Shown here in pieces: positions 9,470 through 18,269 of a stretch of DNA of 20,993 nucleotides. Each line of letters begins with the position of its first letter. The stretch's first letter is position 1. Origin of the DNA: Leucogyrophana mollusca (lineage: Eukaryota; Basidiomycota; Agaricomycetes; Boletales). The stretch is taken from assembly GCA_021014945.1 (NCBI GenBank), contig MU266701.1, positions 1 through 20,993 on the forward strand, given 5' to 3'. The notes below the pieces were generated by a model. That model did no database searches. It worked only from the letters and a program-made list of their open reading frames with translations, and was not told the DNA's origin. Position numbers and translations under genes: made by a program.

Positions 9470-10750
9470 ATGTCACAAGAGGAGAAAGACTTGGAGCTTC
9501 CCGCTGAGCTTGAAGTCAAGGACGAGGAGACCACATCATCGTCGCCTCTGCCTACGCCAGCAACAGCCTCAGTCTCAAAACCACGGCCCAAAATCTCTGC
9601 GGCAGCCATAATCCCTGTATGGATAGTTCTCAGCTCAGCTGTTATAATATACAACAACTATCTGTACAACACCCTAAACTTCCGCTACCCTGTATTCCTC
9701 GTGACATGGCATCTTACTTTTGCTGTGCGTAGTCCTAATTCTATGCTGACCGCGTCACCTAATAAACCATCTGCAGGCCATCGGCACCCGTGTTCTACAG
9801 CGAACTACCCGACTGCTTGACGGCGCTAAAGACGTCCATATGTCCAAGGACACTTTCATGCGCTCTATTCTCCCAATAGGTCTCCTGTTCAGTGGCAGTC
9901 TGATTTTGAGCAACACTGCATATCTGTATTTGAGTGTTGCTTACATCCAGATGCTTAAGGTGCGTTCAATCCTCTAAGACCGCCTTGCGGATGACCTAAC
10001 ACCTCCTCAGGCATTCACGCCGGTGGCCATTTTACTTATCTCGTGGACTTTCCGGATACAAGACCCCAGCAAAAAGCTGGCTGTTATCGTGCTCATGATT
10101 TCTAGTGGTGTAGCGCTGGCTTCACACGGAGAACTCAGGTTTGACCTCGTCGGTTTTCTAACCCAGGCAGCAGCTGTTGCTGTAGGTTTTTAAACTTGTC
10201 ACTAGATATAACAAGGCGCTAAATTGCATCTCTCATCTAGTTCGAGGCTTCCCGCCTAGTGATGATTCAAATACTACTGCACGGGCTCAAAATGGACCCG
10301 CTTGTATCACTTCACTACTACGCTCCGGTCTGCGCGCTCATCAATCTCGCCGTCCTCCCATTCACAGAGGGGTTGGAACCATTCTACGAGGTAGCCCGAA
10401 TTGGACCTGCTGTACTCATTTCGAATGCTCTCGTTGCGTTCCTGCTCAATGTGGCCGCCGTATTTCTGGTCGGTGCTGGAAGTGGGCTGGTACTTACGCT
10501 CGCTGGAGTCTTCAAGGTACATACTGATTTGCACTTGGGGGATGCATTATTTCTCATTCCTTGAACCAATCTCACAGGATATTCTGCTGATCACTGGCTC
10601 TGTGATAATATTCGGTGCGGAGATAACCCCTCTTCAAGTTTTCGGTCAGTTCTTTAGTCTTCGGTAAATCATTTATTCACTAATCCCGCCACAGGCTACT
10701 CCATTGCCCTTGGAGGACTTGTCCTCTTCAAAACTTCCGGAGGGAAGTAA
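9470..10750 (+). CDS. Triose-phosphate-translocator (TPT) family nucleotide-sugar/sugar-phosphate transporter
   Basis: Six exons (9470-9724, 9777-9959, 10011-10181, 10241-10516, 10578-10644, 10695-10750) give 335 residues. After about 45 acidic, disordered residues there follow some nine to ten hydrophobic helices. The text [48 protein letters not shown] and the late segment ending TPLQVFGYSIAL is characteristic of the TPT/DUF250 branch of the drug/metabolite transporter superfamily (PF03151). Known: members move nucleotide-sugars or phosphorylated sugars across Golgi, ER or other membranes by antiport; the substrate cannot be read from sequence. The ATG at 9470 is chosen because the upstream in-frame ATG (9287) would add Arg/Pro-rich sequence overlapping likely promoter. 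It is convergent with PFK-2. Confidence 0.88.
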
Positions 10751-11088
10751 TTGCTTACGCTAGACTGCCTAGTAGTGGTGCTCCCGCTATAGGTTTCCTT
10801 CGAGCTACTGTACCTCACATTTCTCATCATTATCCTGCTCGTTGAAGCGCATCTTAGTTTCATACAACTCATACATATCATCGGACTCTGCTATTAGATA
10901 GATGGCCAAGGTTCTGCGATACCCTTGACCTTTTTGGGCTTCGGTTCTTGTAATCCTACTGCTATCATCGTATCTAAATTATGAAGCGCGATAAAATGAC
11001 TCTGACGTCTGAAGCAAAGCGAAGGGGGACCCGATACGATGAATTACAACAAATGCTATGATTACAAACTTCCAACAGGTTGAATTCA
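10751..11088. other. Convergent 3' intergenic region between transporter and PFK-2
   Basis: 338 bases between two stop codons, AT-richer than the flanks. No gene or RNA is seen. It presumably holds both 3' UTRs and poly(A) sites. Confidence 0.45.
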
Positions 11089-13099
11089 CTAAGTCTGAGA
11101 AGTTGAAAGCCCAAGTTCCACGGCGTTCAGTCTCTTCTTCCCTTTCGTATCCTCCGCGTAATTCTCATAAAAGTTTGTCTCGTCTTTACCTACATCATCC
11201 GACTCTTGTCCCTCTCCTCTGCGGCCCGGGCCGTCCCAGAAGTGGAATGCTTGGCTATGAACACCGTATGAAGTAGGGACCACCTCGAGAAGATCACCAC
11301 GCGCGATTTCGATCGCCGGGATCTCCGATGCTGGCAGTCCGATGAGGTATGAGAGCAAGCAGCGGATGACAGAAGAATGCCCTATGATGAGCAAGTCCTC
11401 CTTTTCACGTTCCAGTTCGATCAATACAGGCTCGAGGCGCACTGAGCAATTAGATAAAGTCAGTGACTTCTAGCGCGGCCCTTGTGGGCCTCCTTACCAG
11501 ACAAGTCGTGATAGCTCTCAGCTCGCGGAGCTCGGAAGGCATATGGATCCTTAACGAACCGCGCCCATTCCTCCGGGTAGAACTTCCGCGCTTGATCAGG
11601 CGTGAGGCCATCCCAGACCCCAGGGTTGATCTCCGACATCTGGGGCTTTTCGATAACCTTGACGTTCTTTGACGGACCGTATGCAACTTTTGTCGTGGTG
11701 GGCGCGCCACCTGCGTCTGTTGCCACAGAGATGGAAGTGGGGATGGACGGTGCCTGAGCAGAAGAGAGGAATGGCCAGGCCGTGTGGTGGGCACGACGTC
11801 GGGTGGATGTCCATATCTGTACGACATCAGAAACAGAGTCCGTTCATGGACATGATGACACGCACTACAAGTCTGCGGTCGCTTGCACTGAAACCCCGTT
11901 GTTCGAGGGACTTGGCGCGCCTTTCAGTGACGAACTCCTTGAGCCGTTCTGCATACTCCCAACCGGCTGGGGAAAGGTCAGAGTCGGCTTTGTATGAGTG
12001 CTCGATGAGCGATTGCCCCGACTGTCAACCATGGGATCAAATTGTGCGGGTCCAGTAGGCAGTGAAGACCCACCCGAGCGAAATATATCATACGGAATCT
12101 ATTATGAATATTCATAAGGAAGAAGACAATGCGGGACTGTAGATCAGAACTGAGAGAGACATGATTTGGATGGAGACAGAGTGCCAACCTGTAGATAACC
12201 TCGAATGTTCTGTTCAATTGGATGTGAGTGGCAATTCACGATGTCTGTTAGGTAGCGCTTACATTGACCATGATTTTCTCCCCAACCTGTCGGACCTCGC
12301 CTTAATAACATCGAGGGGAAAGTGAAACTACCAGCTTACGTTTATGATGCGGATAAATGGCCAAGTTGTCTCTTCGACAGTTTCATAGGCTTGCTCACGC
12401 AGTCGTATACGCCCATAGTAGTCCTCTACTGCTTTGTCTGGGTCCCATCCACGGTACTAGGACCTTTCAGAGTCAGAGATGTTGGTGTACATCAACAAAA
12501 AGGTGATACACACGTCCGGCGATGAGATTTTGACATTGCGGATGTTGGTTTCGATGATCTCCTTGTTATCACAGACAGATTCTGCGCCGATCAGATATTT
12601 GAAATCCAACTTCAGAGAAAGGACCGCACCGAGAACAATCACGTGTATGCCCTCCTTGTCGAATTTCTCGGCCAAAGCCTGTCGATTTGCTCGCGTTCCG
12701 TTGTTTGCGTCGTATATCACCACCTGACCCCCGGCCTCGAAGAAATCCCAGATGAGCTGCTCGCATCCGTCGGAGACCATTTTCCTCAACGCCATAGTTT
12801 CTGGGCTTTTCTCGCCTGGATAAAGACGAGGGCCGTTTATGATGGTGTAAAGGGTGGCAGATGGGAGGCATACCTAACGTGAAGTAATCCGGGGGAAGTT
12901 TCTGTGCCCCACCCAGAGTTTTTCGACGGTAATCTCCCAAAGAGACTACCTGTGTCTTGACTCCCATCCATCGAAGATATCGCTCCAGAGCTCGCGAGAT
13001 ATGTGTTTTGCCTCGAGCCGGGAGACCCACCGTTAGGATGAGGATTTTACCAGCATGGAAGAGGAGACCAGAGGCGGTGGTATACAAAGGTGCCGCCAT
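11089..13099 (-). CDS. PFK26: 6-phosphofructo-2-kinase with degenerate fructose-2,6-bisphosphatase domain
   Basis: Nine exons on the minus strand (13099-12874, 12815-12514, 12456-12340, 12286-12263, 12209-12189, 12136-12074, 12021-11869, 11816-11498, 11441-11089) give 525 residues. The kinase half has the Walker A motif GLPARGKT (25-32), [10 protein letters not shown], and the Walker B-like [11 protein letters not shown]. The bisphosphatase-like half starts IYFAR-SGQS: residues 251-254 read R-S-G-Q instead of the catalytic R-H-G-E, so the phospho-accepting His is Ser252. Other histidine-phosphatase landmarks persist (Glu364 in [10 protein letters not shown], His430 in IIGHSSVIR). Known: yeast PFK26 has a Ser at this His and lacks phosphatase activity. 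Inferred: this enzyme makes fructose 2,6-bisphosphate but does not break it down. Two very short exons (24 and 21 bases) are supported by frame and family text. It is shorter than yeast PFK26, lacking the long N-terminal extension. Confidence 0.93.
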
Positions 13100-13470
13100 C
13101 TGGAAAAGCTAGTGAGCTTATCCCTGAAACAAATATTCGTAGATCTATATGATCTATATTGATCAGCGTCAGGAAGAGGCGCAAGTGAACGCGTCGGAGG
13201 TGGCGAAATGAAAAGCGTTATCTCAAAAGTTATCTCAAATTTAGCAAGGGTAAGCGCACCTACCGGGGTTAGGGTTAGATGTGCCCATCCTCTTGTGGAA
13301 GTCCCAGTGGGAACTAATGATGGAACTGAAGCCAATATTGACTACACAACAACTAAGTAAGATTATTACACAGACCCTGAATATATGAGATGAGAAATAG
13401 ATCAACTATGTCATCGAGCGACGAGCCATCCTTGGAAGACCAGCACAAAGACCATCTGCTTCATGGGCCA
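13100..13470 (-). promoter_or_regulatory. PFK-2 upstream region
   Basis: 371 bases between the Aly-like stop and the PFK-2 start. It contains two tandem copies of GATCTATAT (13142-13150 and 13151-13159), which put TATA-like sequence 43-60 bases ahead of the PFK-2 ATG, and a telomere-like motif at 13265-13278 (listed separately). Confidence 0.45.
13265..13278. promoter_or_regulatory. Telobox-like motif (two TTAGGG-type units)
   Basis: GGGGTTAGGGTTAG lies about 166 bases upstream of the PFK-2 ATG, reading CTAACCCTAACCCC on the gene's strand. Short telomere-like repeats in fungal promoters can bind Myb-type telobox factors; that role is inference here. Confidence 0.45.
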
Positions 13471-14379
13471 TCACTGAGCTTTGAGGGCTTGCCCTACAGC
13501 GCTATAGCGTTCTTGGTCCTCAGCCCTATAATTGTCCATCTCTTCGTCCAGCTGGGCCGCCGATTTCTTCTTCGTCCGCCGTGGACCCTTCTTCTGACGA
13601 ATGCGAGGTTGGAACACGCTGTTTGTATGTACTTGTCGCGGACCCGGTTTTAGGGGTTTCCTGCATATCACGAAGGATAAAAGTGAGCGATGCATCCTTC
13701 ATGAAACGCGACAAATGCTTACGCAGGCTGTGGAACTATTGGCTCGTGTGACGGCTGTTGCTTCTGGCCCGTCGTGAAGCCATTAATGTTACTCGCTATG
13801 CCCCCCAGGCGTCCGAGTAGCGAAGGCGTGGCGGGAGTTGCAGGCGTAGTAGATTTCACAGTATCATTTGAATCGACAACAATTTCGATTTTTATGGGCC
13901 GTCCTACAATACATTGTTGTACAACATCCATGTATAAAATGCTCGAATAAGGGATAAAGATCTTGATATACTCACTGCCGTCGATAAATTTCCCGTCATA
14001 TTTTGCCCGCGCCACTGCAGCATCTCCTGATCGTTGAAACGCGACGACGGCCATTCCTTTTGAACGTCCTTGCGAGTTGTATATCAGGAAGACTTCCTTT
14101 AGGGGTCCGACGGTCTTTTGAAAGAGTTCCTATGTTCGTGATGGTTTTAACAAGGGCACACAGCGCAAGGACATTGCGGTGCACCTCGATTTCTGTTTCG
14201 CCCACATCTGTCGGAAGTCTGCTTAGGAGAATTTTGCTACCTTGCTCCTGGGCCTTCTGTTTGTCCTTTGCGTCTTTCCAGGCTGGAGGAATGGCGCCTG
14301 CTTGGTTTCCTAATAATTGACGTTTCGTTGAATGATACGAGTTGAAGCGAGCTGGGGGAACGCGTTGCTGGGCGTGCAT
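13471..14379 (-). CDS. REF/Aly-family RNA-binding protein (mRNA export adaptor, Yra1/THO4-like)
   Basis: Four exons on the minus strand (14379-14185, 14129-13976, 13903-13723, 13660-13471) give 239 residues. A single RRM spans about 48-127: RNP2-like ILLSRL at 50-55, RNP1-like GRSKGMAVVAF at 86-96, and it closes RRPIKIEIVVD. Then come a Thr/Pro-rich linker, a basic KKGPRRTKKK, and the C-terminal QLDEEMDNYRAE, the short acidic helix typical of REF/Aly proteins that contacts the Sub2/UAP56 helicase. Known: Aly/Yra1 loads export factor Mex67 on mRNA as part of TREX. The N-terminal UAP56-binding motif is not obvious, and the N-terminus (MHAQQRVPP) is less certain: an upstream in-frame ATG at 14502 exists but would add a hydrophobic, UTR-like leader. 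A divergent paralogue rather than the main Yra1 is possible. Confidence 0.82.
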
Positions 14380-14856
14380 AGGGAATAAATGGAAGAAAGC
14401 AGAGGTTAGCGAAAGAGCAAAGGATCCGTGAACAAATGAAGATACTTCAGAATCATGGAAAAGACTTAACACAAAGGTATCAACGCTGTCGCCGCCAAAC
14501 AAGTATAAATTCGAGGTTTATCCAGGGGTATCATGATACTTTCATACTGCCTTGTGTAATACTTCAACAGCCCTCCCAGGTCTCTGGAGCCAGTTTCATA
14601 TATTTTGAGACCGTCCGTTTGTCTCCGTTTCTACACTACGATCCTTGTATTTTTCTTTTGTTCTTATTCCCTGCGGAGTGCCCCGTCAGGCTCACCTCAG
14701 GAACGTTGCCACGAGAATAGCACGTGGTGATCCCGACTTATCGAAACCGTCATACCAGGCCTTTTTCCTCAGCACAGCTGCTATCCTTGGTTCTTGATTT
14801 TCGCGCGCACAACGCCTGGTCTATCAAGTCATCAGCTCTTGCTGATCTGCCGCCCA
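14380..14856. promoter_or_regulatory. Shared divergent promoter region, Aly-like / bHLH
   Basis: 477 bases between two divergent starts. No extra gene is seen. It contains a CACGTG palindrome at 14721-14726 (listed separately) and pyrimidine-rich stretches ahead of both starts. Confidence 0.5.
14721..14726. promoter_or_regulatory. Palindromic E-box CACGTG upstream of the bHLH gene
   Basis: CACGTG lies 131-136 bases upstream of the bHLH ATG (14857). The bHLH protein has the contact residues expected for CACGTG binding, so self-regulation is conceivable. A six-base palindrome occurs by chance about every 4 kb, so the link is weak on its own. Confidence 0.4.
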
Positions 14857-16879
14857 ATGGAACATAACCGAAGTCAGGATCAACAGCAGAAAGACTTTTT
14901 GGCGTTCCTATTCCCCTCCGAGGTCACCACTGATTCTCAGCGGAGTCATGACTCCCAGCAAAACGACCTTATGAGCGGAGGCTCTGGTCCAAGCCAACGT
15001 CTGCCCACTGGAGTAAACAACTTTTCTGCTACAGCCAACAGCAACTTCAATCCGGGGCTCAACATGGATCTCTCTTCAATGGGAAACTTCATGCAGGGCA
15101 TGGAGTCTACCCCCCAAGCTATGACTGCCCCAGCCCAGTTCACGCCGCAGATGCTCTTGGAGCAGCAATACAAGCTTACGCAGCTTCACCAGCTGCAGCA
15201 GCTGCAGAACCAGATACAGAATCAAATATTCCAGCAACAGGTAAGCAGCCTGGCTCGTCAAATTGTAGATACCACCTAGACTACTTCTCATTGTTTCTTC
15301 ACCGGAGTTGCACCGAAGTACTTACATCGTTGACTGTTAGCTCGCGCTCATTAGCGGCCAATCCGTTCTAACCTCGCCCGACCCGAACTCCGAACCTCAG
15401 CGGGAACAGGTCTCGTCGTTTAACGGACTTCCAACGCCTGGTAAGCACGACAGTGTAATATTAAACTCCCTGTCAGTGGTCTGATGCTGCACAGTTTCTT
15501 CCACGGAACTCCGTCCGATGCCTAACCCCGAGTTTATGTCTCGGATGAATCCCACGTACCCGAGTCCTCAACAAGATAGTTTCAGCTCTCGTGGCCTAGA
15601 TTCTCTCCCGTCCCCTCATACGCCTGCGGCACCTAATCAATATCTCCGAAATCCTGGCTCCATGTCTGCACCCGCCAATATCGTTTTTCATACCAGCCCT
15701 ATGTTCCCCCATCCCTCGCCTCCCGAGCTAGATATCGACATTTCACCTCTCACGAGCCCTTGGCTAGAAGCCTATCAGCAGCAACCTTCGCAAATTAGAT
15801 CTGCAAATAAACGAACGATATCGCCAAGTGCTGACGATAATGCTGCAAGGGCGTCGCGCAAGCGCCAGATTCCCTCGGTGCTGCCCGCAAAAAAAGTACC
15901 ACGGAATGCAAAATCCGCAAGCTCTACTCCTCTGCTTCGCTCATCCCGTTCTCGAAGGAATAGCACTGTCGTGGAAACTGACTCCCCTTCTCCAGTCGAC
16001 TTATCAATGCCGCCGCCCGCTCCTCCGACGGCCGAGCCTTCACCAGGGATCGCCCAACCGCACCCTCCTGAGGTCGCTCCTGCTCCTGAAGACGTGCGCA
16101 TGACCCCCGTAACGCCGGCCAGTATCATGAACTTGGGGCGCCTTGGGATAAGCAGCAGTTTGGCACCTTCTCAAAGTGCGAAACCAGCTAGGACAGATAA
16201 GGGCAAGGAGCCGGCGAAATCGAAGTTGTCAATGGAGACTACCACGATAAATAAAGGGGCGAAGAAAGGTAGCATGCCGCTCATAAGTCCCGGACCGAAA
16301 CCAATTCTCCCTGGTATGATCTTGTCTCACGGAGAAGGTATATTATTAATCCACCAAGCACCTGTAGCCGGAAATCCTGGCGCCCTCAGCTTGGGGTCAT
16401 CAGCAATGCCTCCACCGGTTCCCCTGACTCGAAAATCACACAAAGACGCCGAGCAAAAACGTCGCGATTCCCTCAAGACCGCATATGACGATCTACGCAT
16501 TCTACTGCCCCCAGTCCCCCTCCCCTCGGACGAGAATTTCCCTGACGAGCCTATACTCCCTGGTGCCCTACCTCCGCGCGGACCACCCAAAGCTGGGGGA
16601 GATGGCCCCAACAAGGGGGTCAGCAAGCTACAGCTTCTGAGATGTGGGAATGACTACATTCGCCAACTAAAAGGGCGCGTTGACCGAAGGGACAGCGAGA
16701 TTGAGTGTTTAAGGCGTGAAGTCCTTCGGCTGCGAGTCCTTGCCGGTGCCGATGCCATGGTGCCCGACGGAGAAGACTTAGACTTGGAGCGTGATTTGGA
16801 CGCCATTGAGGCCGGCAGTGCTGCACTGGGCCAGGGGTCTGTAGCGGGAGATGACGACGGAGACGAAGGGGATGAGTGA
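14857..16879 (+). CDS. bHLH transcription factor with long loop and Gln-rich N-terminus
   Basis: Three exons (14857-15240, 15341-15440, 15495-16879) give 622 residues. Residues 105-128 are Gln-rich, followed by a long Ser/Pro-rich region with a basic patch near 270-310. The bHLH starts near 474: SHKDAEQKRRDSLK has His477, Glu481, Arg484 and Arg485, the H-x3-E-x2-R-R contact set of class B factors that read CACGTG. Helix 1 ends near 500, an unusually long loop of about 34 Pro/Gly-rich residues follows, and helix 2 begins GVSKLQLLRCGNDYIRQL (about 535), running into heptad Leu (IECLRREVLRLRVL), a possible zipper. The C-terminus is strongly acidic. Known: such factors dimerise and control metabolism, development or lipid genes in fungi; no closer orthologue can be named. 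The start at 14857 is preferred; an in-frame ATG at 14794 would add 21 residues. Confidence 0.9.
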
Positions 16880-17077
16880 GTTGTCAACGGCGAACGGTCT
16901 TAAATGTATATATGTACTGAGTATAGAGTAGTTATCTGCCTACGTAGCTAAGCCACTGTATCCTGTAGTATCTCGACCAAGAATGCTTAGTAAGCGAACG
17001 GTGCTCCTCATGGGTGAGATAAGGTACGCGTCGACAGTTGATATTTCTGCTCGATTTTCATTTTCCTCCCCACCGCC

Positions 17078-17727
17078 ATGTCCCAAGTCCCCCGTAGCCC
17101 TTTGTAAGTCACATATTCTTCTCTGACTGCATGAGCTCACCACCTCCGCCGAAAGGTCCGTCGTGTTCCTCCTCCACATCGCTCTGGAGGCTCCTTTGGC
17201 CCTCCAGGCTTTCTGGTCTCCCCAGTCGTTCCCGTTCCTTCAAATGAACAACACGACGGTCATCATGCTGAAGGTGCGCCTTGTTTGCACGTCCTTATAG
17301 CAATTTCTGAGCTTTCTCCCAGCTCTACGCGGCATTAGTTACAGGGACATGCATTGCAACGTTCTTGGCCTACCCGCTCCCTGGTAAGTGTTGCGTCATC
17401 CCCTAACAACGGCGTTGCCTTACCTTGCCACGCTCCCAGAATTTTTGCCCGGCAAACGCGCTCTCGCTATGGGACTCTGCGTCTACCACAGCATCGTGTC
17501 CACCATTCTCTTCCAGGCTCCTCGTTTCATCCCACATACCTTTGGCGCGTTTTTAGAGGGGTACGTGTCCATACGTTGTCGTGTTTCATAGAGTGCTAAA
17601 TCATAGTCGCAGGGTGAAAGTTACACCAGAGGTTGTTTGGGGGACGATGCATGGCGTGGTCGGACTGGCTATGGTTGTGTGGTGGCAAGGGACATTGCAG
17701 TATGCAGCAGCAGCTCGCAGGGCATGA
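17078..17727 (+). CDS. Small four-helix membrane protein, function unknown
   Basis: Five exons (17078-17103, 17156-17273, 17323-17383, 17440-17560, 17613-17727) give 146 residues. Four hydrophobic segments are visible, roughly at 10-29, 47-67, 77-96 and 119-138, separated by short polar turns; both ends are short, and the C-terminus is basic (AAARRA). All four introns are 47-56 bases with good GT-AG signals and keep one frame, which is strong evidence that the gene is real. I do not recognise the family with confidence. Small fungal four-helix proteins of this type are usually annotated as hypothetical integral membrane proteins. The start has a good context (CACCGCCATG). The gene follows the bHLH gene in the same direction, 198 bases away. 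Confidence 0.8.
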
Positions 17728-17899
17728 GCGCATGGATACGGGTGTACCTGCAGGTTGACTTGTAGCAGTTGGTAATTTATCAGTCAAAGCTATCTGTATT
17801 TCGAGCCCGCTGGGCTCCCGGCTCACAGTTCAGAAAATTACCTCCGTGTTGTGAGCTTGTGTAGCAATACAAGTCGCTATGCAAGTACTCATTCATAAC

Positions 17900-17972
17900 T
17901 CCCTCTTAGCTCAGTTGGTAGAGCGCGTCACTAGTAATGACGAGGTCAGTCGTTCAAATCGGCTAGCGGGAA
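17900..17972 (+). tRNA. tRNA-Thr: tRNA-Thr (anticodon AGU)
   Basis: A full cloverleaf can be drawn. The acceptor strands are 17900-17906 and 17965-17971, the D arm GCTC/GAGC, the anticodon stem CGTCA/TGACG (five perfect pairs) with loop CTAGTAA giving anticodon AGT at 17933-17935, a five-base variable loop, and the T arm AGTCG/CGGCT with loop TTCAAAT. The discriminator base is A. There is no intron. One acceptor pair is mismatched (T opposite C). The internal promoter boxes are TTAGCTCAGTTGG and GTTCAAATC. Confidence 0.85.
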
Positions 17973-17990
17973 AATCGACGCGAGTCAATC

Positions 17991-18011
17991 TTTTCTGTTG
18001 GGTTCTTTTTT
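17991..18011 (+). terminator. Pol III terminator T-runs after tRNA-Thr
   Basis: TTTT at 17991-17994 and a T6 run at 18006-18011 follow the tRNA by 19 and 34 bases, as expected for RNA polymerase III termination with a backup site. Confidence 0.6.
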
Positions 18012-18269
18012 CTTTTACCAATCCTCTTGACCTTCGTCAGGCGAAGCGAGGTGCTCGAGTTCATTCATTTTCTTACTTAGATTGGCGTATCACAGGTACA
18101 ACGACTTGTAGGAGACCAGCATAATGAATATTCATACCCTACGTACTCGGATCTGCTAGACGATAACGATAAAGCACGAACGACCACTGGCACGTCTGAT
18201 TGCTACAAGCTGCCGAAGTCTGCGGGGTAAAAAGCTCTGTGGCTGCTCGTGGGCTCATTTAGTGAGGTC

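Noticed and set aside
12022..12073. Reading the PFK-2 active site as R-V-G
   Set aside because: That reading runs into an intron (GTGGGT donor, GACAG acceptor). Splicing gives R-S-G-Q-S and restores the family text after it.
14380..14502. Upstream ATG extending the Aly-like protein by 41 residues
   Set aside because: The extension is hydrophobic and Ser/Phe-rich from a pyrimidine-rich stretch typical of a 5' UTR and does not resemble an Aly N-terminus.
5244..17727. A biosynthetic or otherwise functional gene cluster
   Set aside because: The genes are unrelated housekeeping and regulatory functions with no tailoring enzymes, core synthase or shared pathway.
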